Shown: positions 8,366-15,805 of the stretch, piece after piece
Layout: each line of letters starts with the position of its first letter
Position numbering within the stretch: the first letter of the stretch is position 1
Assembly (NCBI RefSeq): GCF_001435935.1
Contig: NZ_AZGM01000137.1
Span: 28,400 to 68,386, forward strand
Reading direction: 5' to 3'
Origin: Limosilactobacillus panis DSM 6035
Lineage (GTDB): Bacteria > Bacillota > Bacilli > Lactobacillales > Lactobacillaceae
DNA length: 39,987 nt
Notes under the pieces: generated by a model
What the model saw: the letters and a program-made list of their open reading frames with translations, nothing else
What the model was told of the DNA's origin: nothing
Databases searched by the model: none
Position numbers and translations under genes: made by a program

Positions 8366-8389
8366 TCTGGATAGATGTGAGGGATAGAA

Positions 8390-10699
8390 ATGATTAATTC
8401 ACATTATGCTTGGCAACTTCAGCCAGTGGCGGATGAGAAGGTCCGCCATGATTTAAGCAGTCAGCTACATGTTTCGCCGACCATGGCGCAGTTACTTGCT
8501 AACCGGGGCCTAAAAGAAGCTGATGCTGCACAGGCCTTTCTTCAGCCCGACCTGCAGACGGTTCACGATTCCCACCAGTTGCATGACATGGACAAGGCGG
8601 TTGAGCGGATTGAACAGGCGATTGCGGCAAACGAAAAGATAACCGTTTACGGCGACTATGATGCTGATGGGATAACAAGCACCGCGGTCATGTACGAAGC
8701 CTTAAACGAAATTGGGGCAAACGTTGACTACTATATTCCGGATCGCTTTAAGGATGGTTACGGGCCCAATGCAGACGCCTACCAACGCATCATTACGGCT
8801 GGCACAAAGCTCATTATCACGGTTGACAATGGGGTCAGTGGAAAAGACGTGATCGACAACGCAATGGTCCAGGGGGTTGATGTGGTGGTGACTGACCACC
8901 ACGAGCTCCCGAGGGAACTACCAAACGCGGTCGCCATCGTCCATCCCCGCTATCCCGGGAGCAATTACCCCTTTCCTGACCTATCGGGAGTGGGAGTGGC
9001 CTTTAAAGTGGTTTGGGCCTTGCAGGATGAATTTCCGGAAGAAATGCTGGACCTTTTGGCAATTGGTGAAATTGCCGACGTTGTGAGCGTGACCGATGAA
9101 AACCGGGCCCTGATTGGGGCCGGTATCCAACTTCTGCGTCAGGGGATGCGTCCCGGCATTCACGCCCTCCTGCAAGCGGCAGGGGTGAATGAAGCACAGC
9201 TGACCTCCACCGACATTGGTTTTACGATTGCCCCCCGTCTTAATGCGCTGGGCCGTATTGCCGATGCTAATGCCGGGGTCGAACTACTGACAACCGTTGA
9301 CGAGCAAACAGGTAGCCGGCTTGCCCAGCAGGTTGAAGCGGCGAATCAGAAACGACGCGAACTGGTTGACCAAATTATGGGGGAAGCAAGTGCGCAGGCA
9401 GCCCATGCACTAGATCAGCCGGTCCTTCTCTTGGTTGGTCATAACTGGCATCAAGGCGTCTTAGGGATTGTTGCTAGTCGAATCATGGACCAGACGGGGA
9501 AGCCGACCATTGTTGCCAGTGCTAATGACGGGAGTGAAGTGGCCAAGGCTTCCGGGCGTAGTATCGCTGGCTTTAACCTCTTTGATGCCCTTGATCCTCA
9601 TCGTGACCTCTTAACGACTTTTGGGGGGCACCCCGCTGCTTGTGGCTTATCCTTTGAATTAAGTAAGACTGACGAACTGCGGGCGGCGTTGCTTGCGGAG
9701 GCGCAAAAGCAGCAATTTGATAGCCATAAACAAATTCCGTTGGTGGTTGATGCCCAGCTGCGGGCAGGGGATGTTAATGAGCAACTGTACCAGGAAATTC
9801 AAAAACTCGGCCCCTTTGGCCCTGGTAATGAGGAACCCATTTTCGAATTTAATGATGTCCAGCCCAGTGACGTTCGCACGATGGGAAAAAACAATGACCA
9901 CCTTAAGTTTTCCCTAAACGGTCAGGTGACCGTTGTTGCCTTTAACCAGGGAAAACTGGCACCAATCCTCGAGGACCAAGGCGGCCAAGTTGACCTGGTT
10001 GCTAAGCTGAGTGTTAATGAATGGCAGGGGAAGCGGACAGTCCAGCTACTACTCACTGATATCCGTGTCCGGGGGACAGTTATCCTCGACCAGCGGACAA
10101 GCCACCTGACTGCTAACCATTTTGGCCAAGCGGGCTTCTATGTTGTCGAAGATACTCGGTTACGGGAAAACATTGCACCTCACGTTGGGGACGGAAAAGC
10201 CCTATCGATTGACCAGGCGGCCACGACTGACTTTGCTGGTAAGGCAGTGACGGTTGTTGATTGCCCAAAGAGCTTAGCGGCCTTTACCAAGATCTTCGAA
10301 AAGGATAGCGCAAGCCCCGCCCTGGTTCGCCTATTACTGTTTGAAAACAACAGTGTTTATCTTGCCGGGCTCCCCACCCGGGATGACTTTGCCGCCATTT
10401 ACCGTTTTCTGGCTCGACAGGCAAATATCCAGTGGCCAGGCCAGCGGACAGCGGTTAGTCGTTATTTAAGAATTAATGAAGTTCGGTTAAATTTGATGAT
10501 TAATGTGTTTTCTGAGGTAGGATTTGTTACAATTAGTAATGGTGTTTTAAACCTTGCCAAGAATACGCAAAAGGCCGATTTAAAACAAACGGACCACTAT
10601 CAGGCGCAGCTTGCCCGTTACCAGGCTGAACAGACGCTCCTTTACAGTAATGCTGGAGCACTCGCCAAATGGGTTTTACAGTGCCTGAAGGAAGATTAA
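8390..10699 (+). CDS. recJ: Single-stranded-DNA-specific exonuclease RecJ
   Basis: RecJ degrades single-stranded DNA 5' to 3' in recombinational and mismatch repair. The 769-aa protein has the DHH-family motifs: YGDYDADG (87-94), VDNGVSG, and TDHH (168-171). DHHA1 motifs follow (SGRSIAGFNLFDAL and FGGHPAACGLSF), then an OB-like segment and a long C-terminal domain as in firmicute RecJ. ATG 8390 is preceded by GTGAGGG. apt begins 18 bases after the stop, so the two are probably co-transcribed. Confidence 0.96.
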   Translation: MINSHYAWQLQPVADEKVRHDLSSQLHVSPTMAQLLANRGLKEADAAQAFLQPDLQTVHDSHQLHDMDKAVERIEQAIAANEKITVYGDYDADGITSTAVMYEALNEIGANVDYYIPDRFKDGYGPNADAYQRIITAGTKLIITVDNGVSGKDVIDNAMVQGVDVVVTDHHELPRELPNAVAIVHPRYPGSNYPFPDLSGVGVAFKVVWALQDEFPEEMLDLLAIGEIADVVSVTDENRALIGAGIQLLRQGMRPGIHALLQAAGVNEAQLTSTDIGFTIAPRLNALGRIADANAGVELLTTVDEQTGSRLAQQVEAANQKRRELVDQIMGEASAQAAHALDQPVLLLVGHNWHQGVLGIVASRIMDQTGKPTIVASANDGSEVAKASGRSIAGFNLFDALDPHRDLLTTFGGHPAACGLSFELSKTDELRAALLAEAQKQQFDSHKQIPLVVDAQLRAGDVNEQLYQEIQKLGPFGPGNEEPIFEFNDVQPSDVRTMGKNNDHLKFSLNGQVTVVAFNQGKLAPILEDQGGQVDLVAKLSVNEWQGKRTVQLLLTDIRVRGTVILDQRTSHLTANHFGQAGFYVVEDTRLRENIAPHVGDGKALSIDQAATTDFAGKAVTVVDCPKSLAAFTKIFEKDSASPALVRLLLFENNSVYLAGLPTRDDFAAIYRFLARQANIQWPGQRTAVSRYLRINEVRLNLMINVFSEVGFVTISNGVLNLAKNTQKADLKQTDHYQAQLARYQAEQTLLYSNAGALAKWVLQCLKED

Positions 10700-10717
10700 A
10701 GGAGATATTTTCTGGTT

Positions 10718-11236
10718 ATGACTTTAGACCTTTATAAATACGTTGCCAGTATCCCAGATTATCCAGAAAAGGGGATTATCTACCGGGATATTTTACCGTT
10801 GATGGCAAATGGTGAAGCGTACAAGCAAGCAACTGATGAGTTGGTTGATTACGCCAAAAATAAGAATGTTGATATGGTCGTAGGCCCCGAGGCCCGTGGC
10901 TTTATCGTTGGTTGCCCAATTGCCCGTGAATTAGGTGTTGGTTTTGCACCGGCACGGAAGAAGGGGAAGCTACCTCGCAAAGCAATCAGTGCTAGTTACA
11001 CCTTGGAGTACGGAAGTGCAACCTTGCAGATGGAATACGATTCAATTAAACCAGGACAACGGGTTCTCGTTGTCGATGACCTGCTGGCGACTGGTGGGAC
11101 TATTTCCGCGACAATCAAGATGGTTGAAGAAATGGGCGGAATTGTCGTTGGCTGTGCTTTCTTGATTGAGTTGAAAGCTCTTCATGGACGTGAAAGGGTT
11201 AAGGACTACGACGTTAAGGCACTGATGGAATTTTAA
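10718..11236 (+). CDS. apt: Adenine phosphoribosyltransferase
   Basis: Apt converts adenine and PRPP into AMP, a purine salvage step. The 172-aa protein matches the family length, with the PRPP-binding loop [13 protein letters not shown] at 116-128 and the conserved [10 protein letters not shown] (54-63) and [12 protein letters not shown] segments. The AAAGGAG ribosome site lies about 13 bases before ATG 10718, slightly far; no better ATG exists and the N-terminus aligns with known Apt proteins from memory. The recJ-apt order is common in lactobacilli. Confidence 0.97.
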   Translation: MTLDLYKYVASIPDYPEKGIIYRDILPLMANGEAYKQATDELVDYAKNKNVDMVVGPEARGFIVGCPIARELGVGFAPARKKGKLPRKAISASYTLEYGSATLQMEYDSIKPGQRVLVVDDLLATGGTISATIKMVEEMGGIVVGCAFLIELKALHGRERVKDYDVKALMEF

Positions 11237-11240
11237 AAAT

Positions 11241-11276
11241 AGAGGGTGAGGCATTACAGTCACACCCTTATTTTTA
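11241..11276 (+). terminator. Intrinsic terminator after apt
   Basis: AGGGTG (11243-11248) pairs with CACCCT (11263-11268) and is followed by TATTTTTAT. It begins a few bases after the apt stop. Confidence 0.75.
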
Positions 11277-11306
11277 TATCAAGGATATTTGAAAAGGAGT
11301 TTAACA

Positions 11307-11903
11307 ATGATCTTTTTGGTTATTTTTGGCGGCCTGATGTTGATTCTCGGTGGCTTCTATTTAGCAAACTCATGGCAACGTTACCGTGAATGGAAGTCGG
11401 GAACGGTTATTGTTGTTTTGAGTCTAATTGCCGTGATTTTTGGGACAATTAATCTGCCGGTCTTTAAGGGGCATCAACAGGTTTCAAACCAATCTAGTTC
11501 TTCAAGTCAACAGGTTAGTCAGAGCAGTTTTTCGAATGGCTTCAGCACAATCAATGGTGGTCAGCAGGGGAGTCCTAACCACCAAATGGCTGTTTTGCGT
11601 CAGCTTCAAAAAGGGTATTCCAAGTTAGGAACGGTTTCGTTTAACAAGGAGAACAATACTTATACGATCAAACCAACGGCGGACAATACGGTTCAAGCCG
11701 TCAAGGCAATCGTAAGTGACCCTAGCCAGGCTAGTCAGATGGGGTGGTCAAACTTGACCAATTCGATCAAGAAGAATTCCAGCCAGGTTTCGACTGCTTT
11801 GAATGGTGATTACACGATTCGAATCGTTAACCCAGACAACACTGACCAGGCGGTTTATAGTGCCAAAAATGGTAAGACCACCTATAATATTGCAGATAAT
11901 TAA
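11307..11903 (+). CDS. Predicted membrane-anchored protein of unknown function
   Basis: A 198-aa product that I do not recognise. Two hydrophobic segments lie near the N-terminus (about 1-20 and 32-50), joined by a short basic stretch (WQRYREWKSG). A Ser/Gln-rich linker (about 58-80) leads to a polar C-terminal region of about 110 residues, presumably outside the membrane. The topology resembles a small anchored extracytoplasmic sensor or binding domain, but this is inference. ATG 11307 has AAAGGAG about eight bases upstream; an in-frame TTG at 11289 precedes that site and is not used. The gene stands alone between the apt terminator and the tRNA promoter. Confidence 0.75.
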   Translation: MIFLVIFGGLMLILGGFYLANSWQRYREWKSGTVIVVLSLIAVIFGTINLPVFKGHQQVSNQSSSSSQQVSQSSFSNGFSTINGGQQGSPNHQMAVLRQLQKGYSKLGTVSFNKENNTYTIKPTADNTVQAVKAIVSDPSQASQMGWSNLTNSIKKNSSQVSTALNGDYTIRIVNPDNTDQAVYSAKNGKTTYNIADN

Positions 11904-11931
11904 CTAGACACGGGATTTTTAAGGAGACCAC

Positions 11932-11960
11932 TTTACCTTTCAGGGCTTATCTGATACAAT
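11932..11960 (+). promoter_or_regulatory. tRNA-Ser promoter
   Basis: TTTACC (11932-11937) and TACAAT (11955-11960) are 17 bases apart and end 15 bases before the mature tRNA, suiting a dedicated tRNA promoter. Confidence 0.7.
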
Positions 11961-11975
11961 ATAGAAGTTGACGAT

Positions 11976-12064
11976 GGAGAGTTGGCAGAGTGGTAATGCA
12001 CCGGACTCGAAATCCGGCGAACCCGTGTAGAGCGGGCGCGCAGGTTCAAATCCTGTACTCTCCT
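11976..12064 (+). tRNA. tRNA-Ser(CGA)
   Basis: A class II tRNA with acceptor stem GGAGAGT/ACTCTCC (11976-11982 with 12057-12063), a three-pair D stem, anticodon CGA (12008-12010) in the loop CTCGAAA, a long variable arm with CCCG/CGGG, and a T arm with TTCAAAT. CCA is not encoded, so it must be added after RNase Z cleavage. The discriminator base (12064) is T, whereas G73 is usual for serine tRNAs. It reads UCG codons. Confidence 0.95.
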
Positions 12065-12095
12065 TTATATATAAAAAATGTGGAAACACAGAAAA

Positions 12096-12131
12096 ACACG
12101 AACCTTTTAATATCAAGGGTTCGTGCTTTTT
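12096..12131 (+). terminator. Intrinsic terminator after tRNA-Ser
   Basis: CACGAACC (12097-12104) pairs with GGTTCGTG (12118-12125), followed by CTTTTTATT. Confidence 0.8.
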
Positions 12132-12333
12132 ATTAGGTATGAAGAAACATTATAAAGATAAAGTTGGTGCACGGAATGGGCAAATTTACTTAAATCGTAC
12201 ATCAAAATGCTACTAACTTATGTAGTTTGAAGGCTTTCAGAACCTTAACAGTTACTATTCTGTAATAGATATTAGTCATGGTAGTAGCGTTACGGTACGG
12301 TTATTCTTAGATCAAATCAAAAGCAGGAGCACT
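12132..12333. other. AT-rich gap between tRNA-Ser and rnhA
   Basis: About 200 bases with no convincing gene. A 25-codon frame (12139-12216, beginning MKKHYKDKVGARNG) lacks a strong ribosome-binding site. The stretch looks more AT-rich than its neighbours and sits directly behind a tRNA gene, a usual integration site, but I see no repeat of the tRNA end and no integrase. The promoter for rnhA presumably lies here, though I could not pick one confidently. Confidence 0.4.
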
Positions 12334-13041
12334 ATGGCAAAAAAATATTACGTCGTAAAAGAAGGTCGTCAGCCGGGAATATACAATTCATGGCCGGCGG
12401 GTCAAAAACAAGTAAGTGGCTACGCTGGTGCAGTTTACCGGGGCTTTTCGACTTTAAGTGAAGCGCAGGCTTGGCTCGCGGCCCCATCTAAACGGTCAAT
12501 GCGGCAACCTGAACAGATGCAGTTAGCGTTGGGGGACCAACAAGAAACTACCGACCAGCCTGAAGTCCGCTTGTACTCCGATGGTGGCTCACGTAACCAC
12601 GGAAACAAACTTGGTCAGCACGTCAAGCAAACTGACAAGGCTGCCTGGGCTTACCTCATTGAGGGCGCTGGTCGCCGGCTTACTGGAACTGGTGGTGAGT
12701 GGGGCAGTACCAATAACCGGATGGAGTTACTGGGGCTAATTAATGCCCTAAACAGACTTCTTGAACTTAGTTGGCAGGATAAAAAGATTGTGGCAACCCT
12801 CGACTCACATTACGTCTTGGACACCATCATGAAGGGGTGGTTAAACGGTTGGCGGCGCCGTAACTGGCGGACCTCAACGGGCAAACCAGTCGCAAATCAG
12901 CAATTATGGCAGGAAATCTTAGGCCTGTTACCGCGTTTCTCTGCGCTGCACTTTACCTGGACGAAGGGGCACGCCAACAACTCTGGTAACAACACGGTTG
13001 ATGAATTACTAAACAAAACGATGGATAAAATGGGGGAATAA
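12334..13041 (+). CDS. rnhA: Ribonuclease HI with N-terminal viroplasmin-like domain
   Basis: RNase HI cleaves the RNA strand of RNA-DNA hybrids. The 235-aa protein has an N-terminal hybrid-binding (viroplasmin-like) domain (about 1-50: KKYYVVKEGRQPGIYNSW, YRGFSTLSEAQAW) as in eukaryotic RNase H1. A linker leads to the catalytic domain, with the D-E-D-D residues D83 (YSDGGS), E131 (NRMELLG), D157 (ATLDSHY) and D223 (NTVDELLN). ATG 12334 follows GCAGGAGC. mvaS starts four bases after the stop, so the two are co-transcribed. Confidence 0.93.
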   Translation: MAKKYYVVKEGRQPGIYNSWPAGQKQVSGYAGAVYRGFSTLSEAQAWLAAPSKRSMRQPEQMQLALGDQQETTDQPEVRLYSDGGSRNHGNKLGQHVKQTDKAAWAYLIEGAGRRLTGTGGEWGSTNNRMELLGLINALNRLLELSWQDKKIVATLDSHYVLDTIMKGWLNGWRRRNWRTSTGKPVANQQLWQEILGLLPRFSALHFTWTKGHANNSGNNTVDELLNKTMDKMGE

Positions 13042-13045
13042 TTGT

Positions 13046-14203
13046 ATGAAGATTGGTATTGACCGGATGGCTTTCGCCACGACAAATGAATATATTGACC
13101 TCCGCGAATTAGCTAAGGTGCGGGGTGTTGATCCTAATAAGTACACAATTGGAATTGGCCAAGACCAGCAGGCCGTCGTTCCGCCCACTCAAGACATTGT
13201 CACGTTAGGAGCAGCCGCTGCCCGGAAGCTTATGACCAAGCAGGTTGGCGACCACCTCTCGACAATTATCGTGGCTACTGAATCGGGGGTCGACAACTCT
13301 AAGGCAAGTGCGATTAACATCAAAGAATTGCTAGGCCTCAACGACTATGTACGGGCGGTTGAACTTAAGGAGGCTTGTTACGCTGGGACGGCGGGAATTC
13401 AATTTGCCCGTGGCCTGGTAGCGCTACACCCCCAAGAGACAGTGCTAGTCATTGCTACCGATATCGCCCGTTATGGTTTGCAAACGGCGGGGGAGGTTAC
13501 CCAGGGAGCAGGTGCCGTCGCCATGCTGATTAGCGCAACCCCCCACATTCTAGCAATTGAACCGACCAGCGTGAACCTGACAAAAGACGTGATGGACTTC
13601 TGGCGTCCCCTGTACGCCACTGAGGCAATGGTGGATGGTAAATACTCAACCAACGTTTACGTTGACTTCTTCAAACAGGTATTTACCCGTTATCAAATGA
13701 TGACTGGTCGCCAGTTCAATGATTTTGCGGGCCTAATTTTTCACCTACCATTCACCAAAATGGGGAAGAAAGCCTTAGAAGGGGCCCTCGGTGACCGGCA
13801 TGATCAAGTGGCAACTCGGTTGCGCACGGCACTTACCGCCAGTCAATTGTACTGCCGCCAGGTCGGCAACGTGTATACTGGTTCACTCTATCTCGCCCTC
13901 CTTTCATTTCTGCAAAATAGGCAGGTCAATGCTGGCGACCGGCTAGGGTTGTTTAGTTATGGTTCTGGTGCCGAAGGTGAGTTTTACACGGGAATCGTTC
14001 AACCGCACTTCTTGGACCACACTAATGATGTCCAAGCAATGCTTCAAAAGCGGCACCAGGTCTCGATTACGGAGTATGAGGACATGTTTAACCACCAGCT
14101 GGGAATGGATGAGCAGGACGTAGAATTTGACCTCAGCAATGACCATGCCCCCTTTGTTCTCGCTGGGCAAAAAAACCACCAGCGAATCTATAAACGACAA
14201 TAA
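13046..14203 (+). CDS. mvaS: Hydroxymethylglutaryl-CoA synthase
   Basis: MvaS condenses acetyl-CoA with acetoacetyl-CoA to HMG-CoA in the mevalonate route to isoprenoids, upstream of the undecaprenyl carrier made by UppS in this window. The 385-aa thiolase-fold protein has the general acid/base E79 (ATESGVD), the nucleophile C111 (KEACYAGTAG) and H233 (FHLPFTKMG), the same positions as in the Enterococcus faecalis enzyme. ATG 13046 lies behind TGGGGGAA. The gene is convergent with lexA. Confidence 0.96.
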   Translation: MKIGIDRMAFATTNEYIDLRELAKVRGVDPNKYTIGIGQDQQAVVPPTQDIVTLGAAAARKLMTKQVGDHLSTIIVATESGVDNSKASAINIKELLGLNDYVRAVELKEACYAGTAGIQFARGLVALHPQETVLVIATDIARYGLQTAGEVTQGAGAVAMLISATPHILAIEPTSVNLTKDVMDFWRPLYATEAMVDGKYSTNVYVDFFKQVFTRYQMMTGRQFNDFAGLIFHLPFTKMGKKALEGALGDRHDQVATRLRTALTASQLYCRQVGNVYTGSLYLALLSFLQNRQVNAGDRLGLFSYGSGAEGEFYTGIVQPHFLDHTNDVQAMLQKRHQVSITEYEDMFNHQLGMDEQDVEFDLSNDHAPFVLAGQKNHQRIYKRQ

Positions 14204-14206
14204 TAA

Positions 14207-14248
14207 AAAGAGCGCCAGCACTCGTATCTACGAGTCTTGACGCTCTTT
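14207..14248. terminator. Bidirectional terminator between mvaS and lexA
   Basis: AAAGAGCG (14207-14214) pairs with CGCTCTTT (14241-14248), and an inner arm ACTCGTA (14220-14226) pairs with TACGAGT (14229-14235). Read on the minus strand the hairpin is followed by TTTTTATTATT, so it is strongest for lexA; the plus-strand tail is weaker. Confidence 0.8.
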
Positions 14249-14261
14249 AAACGCTAAGCTG

Positions 14262-14888
14262 TTAGAAAATATTATCGCGGAAGAGACCGACAACCTTTCC
14301 CAGAATCTTAACGTTCTTAAGAAAAATCGGGTCCATGGTGTCATTTTCGGGTTGGAGGCGAAAGCGGTTCTTTTCCTTAAAGAATCGCTTGCAGGTTGCC
14401 TCGTTATCATCGTTCATTGCGATGACAATATCACCGTTCTTGGCGGTAGACTGTTTACGGACGATTACTTGGTCACCGTTTAAGATGCCGGCCTTGATCA
14501 TACTAGTTCCCCGAATGGTCAACATGAACAAGTCATTATTATCCTGGATGGAAGGTGGAATTGGGAAGAAATCCGTGGCGTCTTCTACGGCAAGAATTGG
14601 TTGGCCCGCCGTAACCACCCCTAACAGGGGAATCTTCGTCTGTCGTGGCTTTACCCCCAGGAGGTCCAGCCCTTTCGGCGTGATTTCCAGTGCCCGTGGT
14701 TTAGCAGGGTCCTTTTCCAAAAAGCCTCCTTCAATTAGACGGTTAATGTGACCGTGGACGGTTGAAGTTGATGAAAGACCGACCGCACTACAAATCTCAC
14801 GAACGGTTGGTGGGTAACCGTGGTCAGTGACCTGCTTGTGAATAAAGCTCAGAACAGCCATTTGTTTATTTTTTGCCGGTTTTGCCAT
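14262..14888 (-). CDS. lexA: SOS response repressor LexA
   Basis: LexA represses DNA-damage genes and is inactivated by RecA-stimulated self-cleavage. The 208-aa protein has an N-terminal winged helix ([20 protein letters not shown]), the Ala94-Gly95 cleavage bond (VTAGQP), the catalytic Ser129 ([10 protein letters not shown]) and Lys167 (EATCKRFF). Its start is behind GAGGTG on the minus strand. An SOS box lies upstream, shared with divergent ynzC, so it is probably autoregulated. Confidence 0.97.
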   Translation of the reverse strand: MAKPAKNKQMAVLSFIHKQVTDHGYPPTVREICSAVGLSSTSTVHGHINRLIEGGFLEKDPAKPRALEITPKGLDLLGVKPRQTKIPLLGVVTAGQPILAVEDATDFFPIPPSIQDNNDLFMLTIRGTSMIKAGILNGDQVIVRKQSTAKNGDIVIAMNDDNEATCKRFFKEKNRFRLQPENDTMDPIFLKNVKILGKVVGLFRDNIF

Positions 14889-14945
14889 TATAGCACCTCA
14901 TTAATATATTATTATTTTAAGGATATCATAGGCTTACCGGAATTT

Positions 14946-14959
14946 CAAACGTACGTTCG
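14946..14959. promoter_or_regulatory. SOS (LexA) box between lexA and ynzC
   Basis: On the minus strand the site reads CGAAC-GTAC-GTTTG, one base from the perfect palindrome CGAACN4GTTCG recognised by Bacillus-type LexA. It abuts the ynzC -35 box and lies upstream of lexA, so one bound dimer could control both genes. Confidence 0.8.
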
Positions 14960-14962
14960 TGA

Positions 14963-14990
14963 TTGACAAAAAAAGTGATTAATCTAAAAT
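14963..14990 (+). promoter_or_regulatory. ynzC promoter
   Basis: A perfect TTGACA (14963-14968) and TAAAAT (14985-14990) are 16 bases apart. The SOS box ends three bases upstream of the -35, so LexA binding should block it. Confidence 0.75.
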
Positions 14991-15024
14991 GATATTGTGA
15001 ATTAAAGGACTGGAGGTCAGCTTA

Positions 15025-15276
15025 ATGACAGAATCAAAGGAACAGGAAAAGCTATTAAAGCGGATCAATGAGCTTGCCCACAAAAATAAGAAGGAAGGCC
15101 TTACTGAGGCCGAAACACGAGAACGCGAACGCCTGCGCCGTGAATACATCAAGAACTTCCGCGAGACCATGCGGAGCAACATTGAGATGATGCGGATCTA
15201 CAATGATGAGGGCAAGGAAGTTACGCCTGAAAAGGTGAAGGAGATTCAGCGAAAGAAAGGTCTCCGCGACGATTAA
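15025..15276 (+). CDS. ynzC: DUF896/UPF0291 family protein YnzC
   Basis: An 83-aa helical, highly charged protein. Motifs KRINELAHKNKKEGLTEAE and REYIKNFRETMRSN match the YnzC family, in which a two-helix hairpin dominates and the biochemical role is unknown. In Bacillus subtilis ynzC is the last gene of the SOS-controlled yneA-yneB-ynzC operon divergent from lexA. Here yneA and yneB are absent and ynzC takes the first place with the SOS box. ATG 15025 follows GGAGG. Confidence 0.88.
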   Translation: MTESKEQEKLLKRINELAHKNKKEGLTEAETRERERLRREYIKNFRETMRSNIEMMRIYNDEGKEVTPEKVKEIQRKKGLRDD

Positions 15277-15289
15277 TTTAATTTGCTAC

Positions 15290-15318
15290 TTTTCAAGTGT
15301 TAAACATTCGTGTAAGAT
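15290..15318 (+). promoter_or_regulatory. Possible yneF promoter
   Basis: TTTCAA (15290-15295) and TAAGAT (15313-15318) are 17 bases apart, upstream of a strong ribosome-binding site. Moderate match only. Confidence 0.45.
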
Positions 15319-15350
15319 GAAAAGGTAACTTAACAAAGGAGGAAGCAATC

Positions 15351-15575
15351 TTGGGTATGACGATTTTATTTGTCATTCTGGCGCTGCTGGTTGGTTTATT
15401 AATCGGCTTCTTCGGTGCTCGTAAGTACATGGAAAACTATCTTCGTAATAATCCCCCGATTTCTGAGGAAATGTTGCGGACAATGATGCTCCAGATGGGG
15501 CAGAAGCCATCCAGCCGGAAGTTACATCAAATGATGCAAACGATGAAGGCACAAGCACGAAAGGCTAATAAGTAA
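15351..15575 (+). CDS. yneF: YneF family membrane protein (UPF0154)
   Basis: A 74-aa protein with one N-terminal membrane segment (LFVILALLVGLLIGFFGARKYM) and a cytoplasmic tail with the conserved NPPISEEMLRTMMLQMGQKPS block that defines the YneF family. Function is unknown; it is near-universal in Firmicutes. TTG 15351 lies eight bases after AAAGGAGG (15335-15342), while the ATG two codons later is 14 bases away, so TTG is chosen. Position after ynzC is as in other lactobacilli. Confidence 0.9.
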   Translation: MGMTILFVILALLVGLLIGFFGARKYMENYLRNNPPISEEMLRTMMLQMGQKPSSRKLHQMMQTMKAQARKANK

Positions 15576-15600
15576 TTGGTCGGGTGACTTATATAAAAGA

Positions 15601-15760
15601 ATGGGAGTGCGACAGAACTAGCTTACTAGTTCGTTTTTCGACGCAAAGCTAGCCTGTAGGGACCACCCCGTCGAAGCAAGTCTTTAGAAAGCACAAAGGG
15701 ACTCTAGTGTGCGGATTTCCGTACACTAGAGTCCCTTTGTGTACTGTACTGCAGCATTTT
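15601..15760. repeat. Intergenic hairpin repeat with yneF terminator
   Basis: Three nested structures fill the gap. GAACTAG (15615-15621) pairs with CTAGTTC (15626-15632) and is followed by GTTTTT, an intrinsic terminator for yneF. TTCGACG (15637-15643) pairs with CGTCGAA (15669-15675). Finally 15692-15714 pairs with 15719-15741 as a 23-bp stem with one G-T pair and an ATTT loop. The block CTTTAGAAAG-N-ACAAAGGG (15682-15700) recurs at 39900-39918 with one difference, so this looks like a small dispersed non-coding repeat. Confidence 0.7.
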
Positions 15761-15765
15761 CAACT

Positions 15766-15804
15766 ATATAGGAGACTTATGTCGTCAGAGCCCCTATATT
15801 TTTA
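15766..15804 (+). terminator. Possible terminator facing plsC
   Basis: ATATAGG (15766-15772) pairs with CCTATAT (15793-15799) followed by TTTTTAG on the plus strand; the loop is 20 bases. It may protect plsC from convergent transcription. Confidence 0.45.
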
Positions 15805-15805
15805 G

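Noticed and set aside
8274-8389. T-box, glycine or THF riboswitch upstream of recJ
   Set aside because: The conserved cores of these classes are absent; only a terminator with a large loop can be supported.
10712-10717. CTG at 10712 as an apt start with better ribosome-site spacing
   Set aside because: CTG starts are rare and the ATG at 10718 gives the expected N-terminus.
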